The notes beneath the pieces are model-generated. The model saw only the letters and a list, made by a program, of their open reading frames with translations. It did no database searches and was not told the origin of the DNA. Below are positions 1 to 9,286 of a DNA stretch of 64,000 nucleotides, piece by piece (within the stretch, counting starts at the first letter, position 1; each line of letters starts with the position of its first letter). The DNA lies in contig JAFLTV010000001.1 in NCBI GenBank assembly GCA_022509105.1, positions 1 through 64,000 on the forward strand. Direction: 5' to 3'. This DNA is from Muribaculaceae bacterium (GTDB taxonomy: Bacteria; Bacteroidota; Bacteroidia; Bacteroidales; Muribaculaceae). The position numbers and the translations under genes were made by a program.

Positions 1-61
1 GAACTGCTTTTGCAAACATCTCTTTGGTGTTTACAAGCCCTAATTTTTTGTAATCTACCAT
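1..61 (-). CDS. fba: Class II fructose-1,6-bisphosphate aldolase, N-terminal fragment (cut by window edge)
   Basis: Only the first 20 codons lie in the window, read leftwards from an ATG at 61-59. The peptide begins MVDYKKLGLVNTKEMF and continues to FAKAV. I recognise this from memory as the N-terminus of Bacteroidota class II (zinc-dependent) fructose-bisphosphate aldolase, the glycolytic enzyme that splits fructose-1,6-bisphosphate into two trioses. No catalytic residue is visible, so the call rests on N-terminal similarity alone. A good Bacteroidota promoter match lies just upstream, so it is probably transcribed independently of the glycosyltransferase ending at 169. Confidence 0.7.
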   Translation of the reverse strand, partial: MVDYKKLGLVNTKEMFAKAV

Positions 62-99
62 CTTTTGTTTTGTTTTAATGTTCTTTGAGCTTATTTATG

Positions 100-131
100 C
101 AAATATATTGAATTTTTATTGTTTATGCAAT
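100..131 (-). promoter_or_regulatory. Promoter for fba
   Basis: On the minus strand a -7 box TATATTTG (107-100) fits TAnnTTTG exactly. An ATTG-type -33 box (131-128) lies 20 bases upstream. The predicted start leaves a leader of about 30 bases before the ATG at 61. Confidence 0.5.
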
Positions 132-168
132 TAAAGTTCCTAACTCAATGTTAAATAATTGAGAATAA

Positions 169-1095
169 TCATCTTCTTTTATTCAGCATATAATATCTTT
201 TCCGAAGCTTGTAATAGTTTCTTTTTCTATTATTTCTGATTAAGATTATTCGAGAGTTTAAGAAACATTCATATATAAAATTTGAAATCCGGCGGTTAAA
301 CCAGTTATGATTTCGAGAATAATAAATCAGCCGACTTTTTTCCAGCCATTCTGTTTTAAGTTCCGATTGTATCTCCTCTGTTTCATTAAAAGATTTACTT
401 TCCAGATGTTTTATCAATGCTTGGGGGACATTATATATTTTCTTTCCTGATTTAATAATCCGATTACAAAGATCGGTCTCCTCAAAATACATGAAAAATT
501 CAGGACTAAAAGAGCCAGTATTTTCCAAGACATCCCTTTTAACCATTAAATCAGCGCCGGTTATATATGCAACAGATTTAGGTCTTGACTCCTGATTATA
601 ATAATGATTGATTTTACCGTAGATAATCTTTTGAAGTCTGTCGTTTAACAGTTCGTTTAGTTCCCAAAAAATTCCCGGAAGTATATATTTGTGAGAATAA
701 GTCGGCTTCCCTTCTCCATCTACCAGATTACCTCCACAGGCACCGGCTTCCGGGTTATTGTCAAGAAAATCAGACAGGATTTTTATAGCATTATTCAATA
801 ACACCGTGTCTGGATTCAAAAAGAATATATTTCTTCCCTTGGCAATTTTAAGACCGGCATTGTTTGCTCTCCCGAATCCTATATTTTCCGGAAGTGAAAT
901 ATAATGGAAATTTGAATTCAAGGAATCCGGGAGGTTATATGATATCTTTTCCTTGAAATCGGGTTCCGAAGCGTTATCAACCACGATTACTTCATAATTG
1001 ATATCTTTTGTCAATTCTATTAATGACAATATGCAATCATGGATTAAGAAAGCAGTTTTGTAATTAACGATTATTACACTTACATCATAATCCAT
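169..1095 (-). CDS. Family 2 glycosyltransferase, WbbL/rhamnosyltransferase-like
   Basis: A 308-residue GT-A glycosyltransferase. The N-terminus (VSVIIVNYKT, residues 5-14) is the usual nucleotide-sugar-binding strand. It is followed by VIVVDNAS near residue 40, LPENIGFGRANNAG near 70-80, and NPDTVLLNNA, where the first Asp-x-Asp-equivalent position reads NPD. ITGADLMVKRDV and FFMYFEETDLCNRI match the acceptor and catalytic-base region of WbbL-type enzymes. The basic C-terminal tail fits membrane association. The gene lies 22 bases after the epimerase, so the two are probably co-transcribed. A dTDP-rhamnose set is encoded at 9.3-12.9 kb, making rhamnosyl transfer plausible; the sugar and acceptor cannot be read from sequence. 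Confidence 0.88.
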   Translation of the reverse strand: MDYDVSVIIVNYKTAFLIHDCILSLIELTKDINYEVIVVDNASEPDFKEKISYNLPDSLNSNFHYISLPENIGFGRANNAGLKIAKGRNIFFLNPDTVLLNNAIKILSDFLDNNPEAGACGGNLVDGEGKPTYSHKYILPGIFWELNELLNDRLQKIIYGKINHYYNQESRPKSVAYITGADLMVKRDVLENTGSFSPEFFMYFEETDLCNRIIKSGKKIYNVPQALIKHLESKSFNETEEIQSELKTEWLEKSRLIYYSRNHNWFNRRISNFIYECFLNSRIILIRNNRKRNYYKLRKRYYMLNKRR

Positions 1096-1117
1096 AGAAG
1101 AAATAAGTATGGCTTCC

Positions 1118-2176
1118 TTATTTATTTTTGTAGAATTCCTTATACCACTTCACGGTTTCCCTAATACCGTCTTTTAGACATACACCGGGTGTAAATCCTG
1201 TTGCTTCTGCCAACGCCGAAGAATCGGCAAAAGTCTGATAAACATCACCGGGCTGCATGGGCAGCATCTCTTTAGCGGCCTTTTTCCCTATTTCATTTTC
1301 AATTGCCTCTATATAATCTGAGAGCTTTGTGGGATTCTGGTTACCAACATTGTAAATTCTATAAGGTGCTGAGGATGATGACGGATCCGGGTTCTGTGCA
1401 TCCCAATTATCCTGTCTCTGCGGTATAATCTTTACAATCCTTGCCACACTTTCCACAATGTCGTCAATAAACGTGAAATCCCGCAGCATGTCTCCGTTGT
1501 TGAATACTTTGATGGGCTTATCGTTGAGTATCCCATCCATGAAGAGGAACGGTGACATATCCGGCCTTCCCCAGGGACCATATACCGTGAAGAATCGCAA
1601 ACCGGTCACGGGAAGTCCATAAATATAGGAATAGGCGTGAGCCATCAATTCATTGCTTTTTTTAGTAGCTGCATACAGGCTTACAGGATGTGCAGTCGTG
1701 TCTTGTTCTGAGAACGGTGTTTTTCCATTTAGTCCATAAACACTTGATGAGGAAGCAAAGACAAGATGACCTACCTTTGTTTGCCTGCATCCTTCAAGCA
1801 CATGGAGAAATCCGTTGATATTATTCTCTATATAGACTTGAGGGTGGGTGATAGAATATCTCACGCCGGGTTGAGCAGCAAGGTGCACCACGGAGTCAAA
1901 ATGATGTTCCTCAAATAATCTTGATGCACATTCTTTATCTGCAATATCCATCCTCATGAAGGTGAAATCCGGATAGAGTTCACTCTTCACTGGTTTACAC
2001 CATTCTCCGGCAGCTTCTTCATTTATTCCTAAACAATTCAGCCTTTTGAATTTCAAGTTGGGATCATAATATTCATTAATATTATCGATTCCAATGACTT
2101 CATTGCCCTCTTCCAGCAATTTTTTCACTGTAGAGGCTCCAATGAATCCTGCGGCGCCTGTAACTAATATCTTCAT
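1118..2176 (-). CDS. NAD-dependent nucleotide-sugar epimerase, UDP-glucuronate 4-epimerase-like
   Basis: A 352-residue extended short-chain dehydrogenase/reductase. The Rossmann motif GAAGFIG is at residues 7-13. The catalytic Ser region (FASSSSVYG) and YxxxK (SLYAATKK) are both present. The N-terminal block IGIDNINEYYDPNLKFKRL and the RFFTVYGPWGRPDM segment are typical of UDP-glucuronate 4-epimerases (CapI/Gae type), which make UDP-galacturonate for capsule or lipopolysaccharide. Length is normal for the family. It sits first in a probable two-gene unit with the GT2 gene, supporting a surface-glycan role. Other UDP-sugar 4-epimerase activities remain possible. Confidence 0.85.
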   Translation of the reverse strand: MKILVTGAAGFIGASTVKKLLEEGNEVIGIDNINEYYDPNLKFKRLNCLGINEEAAGEWCKPVKSELYPDFTFMRMDIADKECASRLFEEHHFDSVVHLAAQPGVRYSITHPQVYIENNINGFLHVLEGCRQTKVGHLVFASSSSVYGLNGKTPFSEQDTTAHPVSLYAATKKSNELMAHAYSYIYGLPVTGLRFFTVYGPWGRPDMSPFLFMDGILNDKPIKVFNNGDMLRDFTFIDDIVESVARIVKIIPQRQDNWDAQNPDPSSSSAPYRIYNVGNQNPTKLSDYIEAIENEIGKKAAKEMLPMQPGDVYQTFADSSALAEATGFTPGVCLKDGIRETVKWYKEFYKNK

Positions 2177-2333
2177 ATATTATCTGTATCCTCTGTGAAG
2201 ATTTCTTAATGGGAGGGATACATATTAATCTTTTGTTATTGGAAAGTTTAGATCAGTTTGTTTACATTAAATTAATGAATTCAAACCAACTGCAAAGTTA
2301 CTTAATTTATTCTATTATCCCAATATGCTTTCA

Positions 2334-3683
2334 TCAAACCGGCTTTTTCCTTTCAGGATTAAAAATATAGGTGATAACTCCTCCTAAAAACATCACTATT
2401 ATCGAGACTATCAATACCAATGAAGACCCCCCGATATTAAGAAGGATAGGAATGAAAAACACACCCAGCACGGCTCCCACTTTTCCCAAAGATGCCGCAA
2501 TACCCGATCCAAGTCCGCGGTCTTTAACCGGGTAGACTTTTGGCGGAAGCACAAAAGTTATCAAATGCGGTCCCATATTCAGAAAAAGTTCAAAAGCCAT
2601 AAAGGCACCTATCGAAATCCAGTTGACCCAATGATATTTATATGCCAACAACAGAATCAAAAGTGTTATTCCGCTTAAAAAGAATCCAACCCATTGAATT
2701 TTTGCCGGAGCAACTTTATTGATGATTGCCAGACCCAGAATGAAGCCGGGAAGGATAATGCAGGAAATCCAAAGTGTAATCTCCACTGAAGAGGTCACAT
2801 CTGCAAGTCCGGAAAGTTTCGGATTATGATGTTCGAGACCTAAAGCCATAACTAATATGGGCAGGAACACTCCAATGCCGTAAACTCCTAAACCTTCACA
2901 TGCCCAAGGCACTCCGGTGAAAATTATATTTTTCCAGTTTCTCTTGAAAAAACCTCCGGCCGGTTTTGCTGTCTTTTCCGGAGGCAGTTCTGCATCCTGA
3001 GCCACTAAATTTACATTCGGACCAAGGAAATGATGGAGAGCTTTCTCTGCCTGCTTTATTCGGCCATGCTCTGCAAGCCATTTCGGACTTTCCCAAAACC
3101 GGATTCTCAGCACTACCATCGAGCCGGAAATCACTATCATTATCCATAAAAGATGTGGCCATAAATCCGGGTTTGTCCAGTCTTTAACTATTAAAAAACA
3201 AACGGCCGCCACACCTATATTTCCTAATGCGCTCGCAGCTTTCGCTCCTCCTATCATCAAGAAATTCCATTTAGTCGGCATCAATTGCGATATATAGTTA
3301 GAATCAAGACTATATTCCCCGCCTATCCCAAAGCCCATAAAAAAGAGGCAAATAATAAGCACCGAAAGAGAGGGGAATAACAGCGTTATGACGGCAGCGA
3401 CACAAATGAGGGCCGGACATAATCGAAATAGCCACAAATATCCATAATGGTCGGAAATTTTACCTAAAATTGTGGATCCAACCATTATCCCTATAAGGTC
3501 CATAGCTCCAACCAATCCTTGCATGAAGGATGAAAGTTCCGGATGGGCTATGAGTTGATAGAGGGGAATAATAACCGAAACAAGAGTAGCAAGACCGGTA
3601 CCAATCAATTGGCCCAGTGATGCCACTCCGGTTATGAAATAATGACGCCAGGTTAATGGCGCATTATCTATAGTATATGACAT
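2334..3683 (-). CDS. Major facilitator superfamily transporter, sugar/metabolite:H+ symporter-like
   Basis: About 449 residues with around twelve hydrophobic segments. The MFS loop motif after the second helix is recognisable (GKISDHYGYLWLFR). GIGGEYSLDSNYISQLMPTK resembles the helix 4-5 region of the metabolite:H+ symporter group. I chose the ATG at 3683 (MSYTIDNAP), two bases after the urea transporter stop, over an upstream in-frame ATG at 3713 that would overlap that gene. The tight junction implies co-transcription with the urea transporter. The substrate is unknown. Confidence 0.8.
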   Translation of the reverse strand: MSYTIDNAPLTWRHYFITGVASLGQLIGTGLATLVSVIIPLYQLIAHPELSSFMQGLVGAMDLIGIMVGSTILGKISDHYGYLWLFRLCPALICVAAVITLLFPSLSVLIICLFFMGFGIGGEYSLDSNYISQLMPTKWNFLMIGGAKAASALGNIGVAAVCFLIVKDWTNPDLWPHLLWIMIVISGSMVVLRIRFWESPKWLAEHGRIKQAEKALHHFLGPNVNLVAQDAELPPEKTAKPAGGFFKRNWKNIIFTGVPWACEGLGVYGIGVFLPILVMALGLEHHNPKLSGLADVTSSVEITLWISCIILPGFILGLAIINKVAPAKIQWVGFFLSGITLLILLLAYKYHWVNWISIGAFMAFELFLNMGPHLITFVLPPKVYPVKDRGLGSGIAASLGKVGAVLGVFFIPILLNIGGSSLVLIVSIIVMFLGGVITYIFNPERKKPV

Positions 3684-3684
3684 T

Positions 3685-4755
3685 TTATTTTGCCGGCGTT
3701 GGTTTTGGTTCAAAGAAGCCGTAAGCCGGGAAGAGGAATATCCAGGTTGCTACGCAGAAGGGACCTGTCAAAGTCGGGAATCCCATTGGCGTGAAAAACA
3801 CATTCATAGCTGCCTGTACAAACACTGTGGCTATGATTCCGCAAACACACCATATCGCAGCCTTCCATGAGAAATTACAGAAAGTTGCTCCCAAAGCAAT
3901 GCCGGTCAAGACAGCTGAGAAACCATAGAGACCGTTTGCAATATCCATTCCGGGACCTTGCCAGATTATAGCGATAAATAAAGAGAGAGCAGATGCTATT
4001 GCCGCCCATAGACAAGCGCGCCAGCTGCTTACAGCCAATGCTGCAAGGAAAAATATTCCGCACACCCAAGATTTGATAAGAAATACCTGGGAAATGCCTC
4101 GGAGCCAATATAACACTAAATCTCCAAAACCTAATGAAACATTTTCATTAGCAAAATGCTGTATTACTCCTACATAGGATGAAGACCCGGCTACCATGTG
4201 AGGGAATTCGGGGCTGCCCATATCTACAGGAGGGAAACCGCTGAATACACGAGCCGATAACAAGAATATCCAGGTGCAGGCCACAAATGGAAATGTAAAG
4301 GATGAGATTTTCCATCTTCCAAGTATATTATCCATTCCGGATTTCGCTATTGTCGAGAGTGCGGCACATATAATCAACCCTATCCACATCCAGACAGTGT
4401 TTCCTAAAAATGTTGGAAATGCGCAGCCTACCAATGCACCGTTGAAACCCCAAAGACCTTGGGCTCCACCTGCATCGGGGAGACGTAAAACATAACCGGT
4501 AATTGTAGAGATAAATACGCCAACCAGACATCCCCAACAAACTAAAGGAGAGCCCTCCTGATAAGAGCCCCAGAAAATTCCGCATAGGAACAGAATACCT
4601 GTCCACATATTATCCTGGAACATAACTTGGCCTACACCACGCAACAATGTTCTCGGAAATTCTTTAACTGTGGGCCTTTTTAAGATTTCCTGGGCTTGTT
4701 GTTCCACCTCTTGCTGATGGTCTTCAGCCTTTTTTATAATTTCTTTTGTATCCAT
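3685..4755 (-). CDS. Urea transporter (UT family)
   Basis: A 356-residue membrane protein with the internal duplication of UT-family urea channels. GLWGFNGALVG (100-110) is repeated as GLYGFSAVLTGIALG (275-289), and each half ends in a TxPF element (TFPF 154-157, TGPF 330-333). Such proteins carry urea down its gradient through the inner membrane. The first 30 residues are a charged cytoplasmic extension. It lies 63 bases after the ion-channel gene and abuts the MFS gene. Urease genes begin at 63.2 kb in this window, giving the transported urea an obvious fate. Confidence 0.9.
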   Translation of the reverse strand: MDTKEIIKKAEDHQQEVEQQAQEILKRPTVKEFPRTLLRGVGQVMFQDNMWTGILFLCGIFWGSYQEGSPLVCWGCLVGVFISTITGYVLRLPDAGGAQGLWGFNGALVGCAFPTFLGNTVWMWIGLIICAALSTIAKSGMDNILGRWKISSFTFPFVACTWIFLLSARVFSGFPPVDMGSPEFPHMVAGSSSYVGVIQHFANENVSLGFGDLVLYWLRGISQVFLIKSWVCGIFFLAALAVSSWRACLWAAIASALSLFIAIIWQGPGMDIANGLYGFSAVLTGIALGATFCNFSWKAAIWCVCGIIATVFVQAAMNVFFTPMGFPTLTGPFCVATWIFLFPAYGFFEPKPTPAK

Positions 4756-4818
4756 AACGCAGATATGTTGAGTTTAGTTATATATCTTTATAATGTTTTA
4801 AATCTAAATTTTGTTCGG

Positions 4819-5655
4819 TCAGGTCGTTGCCACATTATTATCTTTTGCAGCTTGCGGAACGGAATTAGTTCCCGTGTTTGTTGAGGTAGCAGGCTGAGTA
4901 GTGTCATCTGTAAAACCGTCGGGAGTACGATAGAAAATCGGGCTGTCAATCGATTCTCCCTGTTGTTTGGTGCGTGTAAGCAGGTTAGTGACATATACGG
5001 TGAATATGGGAAACATCATCATACCTAATGCCGCCAACAAGACTGAAAGAATTCGGCCCACAGGGGTTACGGCTTCAATGTTTGATCCTACTGTGGTGGC
5101 ATCCATGGCTGCCCACCATAGAGCGTCGTCATAATTTTTCACTCCCGGATTTACATGATGCTCGAACACATAAAAAGCCAGTGATGCAAAATAAATTGTG
5201 AAAATAAGGGTTGCAAGATATGAAATAAAGAGGCCGGTTGCCTTATTATATGTAAACCAACTGACTACAATTGACATTGCATAGCCACCCCTTATCAATG
5301 GTATGTAATGAAGTGTATAAGTTATTTGTTCTGAAAATGTCCATCCATAAAAAGATATGATGGAATTATAGGGAATCGAAACCAGGAAAAAAATAAAACG
5401 GTTTCTGATATATTTCCATTTGTTTTGAGCAAGAAAAAATTCTACAAAAAAATCAAAAAGGAAAACAACACAAATCCAAAATTGAAATTTAATGAAGCGA
5501 GGTTCAAGATAAAAGGCCTCATTATGGAAAGTATCTATCGAGATTCTTACAACGAGAAAAACAGATAAAACCAGGATGAGTATATGCAAGAATGCATATA
5601 TCCCTTTGGTTTTCAAATTCTCTATTATTTTCAGAAGTTTCAGGGTAGTGGCCAT
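4819..5655 (-). CDS. Voltage-gated-like potassium/cation channel with an atypical selectivity filter
   Basis: A 278-residue protein with about five or six hydrophobic segments between residues 20 and 227. A pore loop precedes the last helix. The filter reads DATTVGSN (185-192), where canonical K+ channels have TVGYG; GSN replaces GYG. The next helix (VGRILSVLLAALGMMMFPIF) looks like an ordinary S6 helix. There is no S4-like ladder of regular arginines, so voltage sensing is doubtful. The C-terminal 50 residues are polar and Thr/Asn/Gln-rich, with no cyclic-nucleotide or RCK domain. It heads the gene run that includes the urea transporter. Ion selectivity is uncertain. Confidence 0.78.
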   Translation of the reverse strand: MATTLKLLKIIENLKTKGIYAFLHILILVLSVFLVVRISIDTFHNEAFYLEPRFIKFQFWICVVFLFDFFVEFFLAQNKWKYIRNRFIFFLVSIPYNSIISFYGWTFSEQITYTLHYIPLIRGGYAMSIVVSWFTYNKATGLFISYLATLIFTIYFASLAFYVFEHHVNPGVKNYDDALWWAAMDATTVGSNIEAVTPVGRILSVLLAALGMMMFPIFTVYVTNLLTRTKQQGESIDSPIFYRTPDGFTDDTTQPATSTNTGTNSVPQAAKDNNVATT

Positions 5656-5680
5656 CCAACTGATAAATTTTTCTGCATGT

Positions 5681-5728
5681 CAAATTTACTTACCTTTTGT
5701 TAATATAGCAATGATTTTATTAATTTTG
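5681..5728. promoter_or_regulatory. Divergent promoters for the ion channel (minus) and DUF3737 gene (plus)
   Basis: Minus strand: a -7 box TAAATTTG (5688-5681) with ATTG (5712-5709) 20 bases upstream. Plus strand: TTTG (5696-5699), 21 bases, then TAATTTTG (5721-5728). Both fit the Bacteroidota consensus, and the two promoters interleave within about 50 bases. Confidence 0.6.
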
Positions 5729-5751
5729 CAAAAAGAAAAAATATAAAACCC

Positions 5752-6597
5752 ATGAAAACAATAAGTAATGAGGAATTTGGAGGAGAGCGTCCGTTATTCG
5801 CTTCTCATGACCTTCGTCTTGAAAATGTAACTATTCATGCCGGAGAATCTGCTTTGAAAGAATGCAGCAACATTGAAGCCATTAATTGCAGATTTGAAGG
5901 AAAATATCCTTTTTGGCATGTCGACAAATTCTTTATTAAGGATTGTCTTTTCACAGAAGGAGCAAGAGCGGCTCTCTGGTATTCAAGAAATCTTGTGATG
6001 AAAGACACTCTGGTGGAAGCCCCAAAAATGTTTCGTGAAATGGAAAATCTTGATATTGAAAATGTCAAAATTCCAAATGCTCTGGAAACTTTGTGGCATT
6101 GCAAGGGAGTAAAACTAAAAAAAGTTGAAATTGATAAAGCAGACTATCTCTTTATGCACACTGATGACATAGAGATAGAGGATTATAAACAACAAGGAAA
6201 TTATTCTTTCCAATATTCACATAACGTAACAATCCGAAACGCCGAAATCTATAGCAAAGATGCTTTTTGGGGCACAGAGAATGTCACTGTCTATGATTCC
6301 ATCATTATCGGTGAATATCTTGGTTGGCACTCCAAAAATCTACGTTTGGTTAATTGCAGAATAGGGGGCACCCAGGCACTCTGTTATGCCAAAGGTCTTG
6401 TTTTGGAAAACTGCACTTTGGATGCTGACGCTGACTTATGTTTTGAATATTCCGATGTAAATGCCGACATAAAAGGACATGTGACAAGCATTAAAAATCC
6501 CAGCTCCGGAAAAATAATAGCAGATTCCGTTGGAGAGATTATAATTGATGAAAATATAAAACAACCCGCAAATTGCGAGATAATAATCAGGAAATAA
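5752..6597 (+). CDS. DUF3737 family protein, predicted right-handed beta-helix
   Basis: A 281-residue cytoplasmic-looking protein with no signal peptide. It is made of short repeating strand-turn units such as NVTIHAGESALKEC, NLVMKDTLVEAPKMF and NLRLVNCRIGGTQALC. This spacing of about 20 residues with stacked hydrophobic positions is the pattern of a pectate-lyase-like parallel beta-helix. I recognise the family as DUF3737, which has no assigned activity. A strong promoter lies 24 bases upstream. The MATE gene starts 29 bases downstream, so the two may be co-transcribed. Confidence 0.85.
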   Translation: MKTISNEEFGGERPLFASHDLRLENVTIHAGESALKECSNIEAINCRFEGKYPFWHVDKFFIKDCLFTEGARAALWYSRNLVMKDTLVEAPKMFREMENLDIENVKIPNALETLWHCKGVKLKKVEIDKADYLFMHTDDIEIEDYKQQGNYSFQYSHNVTIRNAEIYSKDAFWGTENVTVYDSIIIGEYLGWHSKNLRLVNCRIGGTQALCYAKGLVLENCTLDADADLCFEYSDVNADIKGHVTSIKNPSSGKIIADSVGEIIIDENIKQPANCEIIIRK

Positions 6598-6626
6598 GTT
6601 AAATATGGCCTTTGAGCTATAGAAAA

Positions 6627-8066
6627 ATGAATTTTCTTCTCAGACAGAAGAGGAATCTCACGGAAGTTATTCACCAGGATCAGCCGGTTGGACGCTTAGA
6701 ACAGCTCCGATTGGCTGTATCTTTGAGCATACCTGCCATAATCGCTCAGATTTCTGCTATTGTCATGCAATATATAGATGCATCAATGGTGGGAAGTCTT
6801 GGTGCGCTTCCGGCTGCTTCCATTGGCTTGGTGACCACATCTACCTGGATCTTTTTCGGATTATGTTCAGCTTGTTCAGTGGGTTTTTCCGTGCAAGTGG
6901 CTCATCTTTTAGGAGCCGGTAAAAGCAAAAATGCCCGTGAAGTATTACGCCAGGCCCTTGTGGCAGCTATTTTCTATAGTTGTTTTCTTGCCGTTGTAGG
7001 TGTGGCGATAAGTTGGGAGCTGCCCAAATGGTTGGGAGGTGCTCCGGATATCCAACATAATGCCACTCTATACTTCCTTATCACAGTGGCAGCAATGCCT
7101 CTGTTTCAATTCAGCTATCTCAGTGCCGGAATGCTCCGAAGTAGCGGAGATATGCTTTTCCCTGGTGCCATAGGCACTTTGATGTGTATCCTTGATGTAG
7201 TGTTTAATTTCTTTCTTATATTTCCATCCAGAAATATCAATATATGGGGTCATGAAATATGGTTGCCCGGATTTGGGTTCGGTGTCTGGGGAGCGGCAGT
7301 TGGAACTTCCCTTGCCGAGGGTTGCGGAGCCATTATAATGCTCTTGAAGCTGGTTTTTTATTCCAAGGATTTGAAATTAATAGGAGAGAAGGGTAGTTTC
7401 CGATTGAAAAAGAGCTGCATGAAAAAAGCCTTTCATATAGGTTTTCCAATGGGTGTTGAAAGGTTTTTGACCTCCGGGGCTCAGGTTATGATCACTATTA
7501 TTGTTGCCCCTCTTGGAGCTTGCTCGATAGCGGCAAATGCTTTTGCTGTGATTGCAGAAAGCATCTGTTATATGCCGGGATATGGCATCGGCGATGCTAC
7601 GACAACATTAGTGGGCCAGAGCATAGGAGCGGGAAAAAAAGTACTCACAAGACAGTTTGCATGGACTTCCACATGGCTTGGAATGGGTGTTATGACTTTC
7701 TTTGGAGCGATAATGTATATTATTGCACCCTGGATGATGGAAATAATGACTCCTGATGCTGAAATCGTTTCATTAGGAGTGACGGCTTTACGCACAGAGG
7801 CATGGGCCGAACCTATGTATGCGGCCTCGATTGTGGCCTACGGAGCTTTCGTAGGCGCCGGCGACACTCTTATTCCGAGCTTTATGAATCTTGGTTGCAT
7901 GTGGGGGATAAGAGTGATTTTAGCCGCACTTTTAGCTCCAGTCCTTGGATTACATGGAGTCTGGATTGCCATGGCTATAGAATTGACATTCCGCGGGGCT
8001 TTTTTCCTGGCACGCCTTAAAAGCAACAAATGGATGTCGAGAATTGAAAAATTAAATACTATATAA
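6627..8066 (+). CDS. MATE family multidrug/organic cation efflux transporter
   Basis: About 479 residues with roughly twelve membrane spans in two related halves, the layout of Na+- or H+-driven MATE exporters of the inner membrane. Recognisable segments include SIPAIIAQISAIVMQYIDASMVG at the start and GIGDATTTLVGQSIGAGK in the second half. I chose ATG 6627 because the alternative start at 6612 is a TTG. The gene follows DUF3737 by 29 bases and is followed 23 bases later by the MalY-type gene, suggesting one transcript. The exported compound is unknown. Confidence 0.9.
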   Translation: MNFLLRQKRNLTEVIHQDQPVGRLEQLRLAVSLSIPAIIAQISAIVMQYIDASMVGSLGALPAASIGLVTTSTWIFFGLCSACSVGFSVQVAHLLGAGKSKNAREVLRQALVAAIFYSCFLAVVGVAISWELPKWLGGAPDIQHNATLYFLITVAAMPLFQFSYLSAGMLRSSGDMLFPGAIGTLMCILDVVFNFFLIFPSRNINIWGHEIWLPGFGFGVWGAAVGTSLAEGCGAIIMLLKLVFYSKDLKLIGEKGSFRLKKSCMKKAFHIGFPMGVERFLTSGAQVMITIIVAPLGACSIAANAFAVIAESICYMPGYGIGDATTTLVGQSIGAGKKVLTRQFAWTSTWLGMGVMTFFGAIMYIIAPWMMEIMTPDAEIVSLGVTALRTEAWAEPMYAASIVAYGAFVGAGDTLIPSFMNLGCMWGIRVILAALLAPVLGLHGVWIAMAIELTFRGAFFLARLKSNKWMSRIEKLNTI

Positions 8067-8089
8067 GTAATCAAAATAAGATAGAGTAA

Positions 8090-9256
8090 ATGATGAAATT
8101 TGACTTTAATGTGCCTGTTGATAGAAGACACACCAATTCTTATAAATGGGATTCCGCGAATCAAGAGGATATAATTCCTCTCTGGGTTGCCGACATGGAT
8201 TTTAAAACGGCCCCGGCAATAATTGAAATATTGAAAAAAAGAGTGGAACATGGTATTTTCGGTTATACAAAAGTACCTGATGAATATTATAATGCCACTA
8301 TAAAATGGTTTGCTTCGGAACATGGCTGGAATTTTAACCGTGAAAATATAATCTACACAAGCGGGGTTGTACCGGCTATATCCGCTATCATCAAAGCTTT
8401 AACGGAAGAAGGAGATAAAGTGATTGTTCAGACTCCTGTTTATAATTGTTTCTTTTCCTCAATCAGAAATAACGGCTGTGTAGCATCTGAAAATAATCTT
8501 ATTTTGAGAGACAACACATACTTCATTGATTTTGATGATCTTGAAAAGAAAGCTGCAGATCCGAAGGCCAAGATTCTTTTATTATGCAATCCCCATAATC
8601 CGGCCGGAAGGGTGTGGACAAAAGAAGAATTGGAAAGAATAGGGGAGATATGCGTAAAAAATAATGTTAAGGTGGTAAGTGATGAAATTCATTGTGAATT
8701 GGTTTATTCTCCATATTCCTACACCCCGTTTGGCTCTCTGAAAGAAGAATTGACAAGCAAGAGTGTCAGTTGTGTCTCTCCCAGCAAGGCTTTTAACATT
8801 GCAGGGCTCCAGATTGCAAACATTGTCTGTAAGGATGATGAAATGCTTCAAAAGATTGATAAAGCCATAAACATCAATGAGGTCTGTGATGTCAATCCAT
8901 TTGGAGTTTTAGCCACAATCGCGGCCTATACAGAGGGAAAAGAATGGCTTGAAGAATTGAAAAAATATCTTTGGGGAAATTATCAATATCTGATAGAATT
9001 TTTCAACACTCATTTACCACAATATCCTGTTTTAAAATTAGAGGGCACCTATCTGGTGTGGGTAGATTGCCGTCATATCGGGATTCCTTCTGAAGAATTG
9101 GAAGAAAGACTCATAAAGGAGGCTAAGGTGTGGCTCAACGCCGGAGATATGTATGGAAAAGCCGGTGAGGGATTTATGCGGATTAATATTGCGACTCAAA
9201 GGGAAAGACTTCAAGAGGGACTTAAACGCCTTGCAAAGGTGCTCACCAAGTATTAA
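8090..9256 (+). CDS. MalY/PatB family PLP-dependent aminotransferase or cystathionine beta-lyase
   Basis: A 388-residue fold-type I PLP enzyme. LWVADMDFKTAPAI near residue 30, CNPHNPAGRVW near 165, VVSDEIHCEL near 200 and the Schiff-base Lys in SPSKAFNIAGLQ (K233) are the MalY/PatB signature. Family members cleave C-S bonds in cystathionine or related thioethers, or act as aminotransferases. Two ATGs are adjacent at 8090 and 8093 and either may be used. It ends a plus-strand run that stops at a bidirectional terminator. Confidence 0.88.
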   Translation: MMKFDFNVPVDRRHTNSYKWDSANQEDIIPLWVADMDFKTAPAIIEILKKRVEHGIFGYTKVPDEYYNATIKWFASEHGWNFNRENIIYTSGVVPAISAIIKALTEEGDKVIVQTPVYNCFFSSIRNNGCVASENNLILRDNTYFIDFDDLEKKAADPKAKILLLCNPHNPAGRVWTKEELERIGEICVKNNVKVVSDEIHCELVYSPYSYTPFGSLKEELTSKSVSCVSPSKAFNIAGLQIANIVCKDDEMLQKIDKAININEVCDVNPFGVLATIAAYTEGKEWLEELKKYLWGNYQYLIEFFNTHLPQYPVLKLEGTYLVWVDCRHIGIPSEELEERLIKEAKVWLNAGDMYGKAGEGFMRINIATQRERLQEGLKRLAKVLTKY

Positions 9257-9286
9257 AAATCCGAATATTCATCGAAACTTAAATAA

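Noticed and set aside
7838-8323. A 161-codon minus-strand frame across the MATE/MalY junction
   Set aside because: It overlaps two well-supported genes and its translation shows no recognisable pattern.
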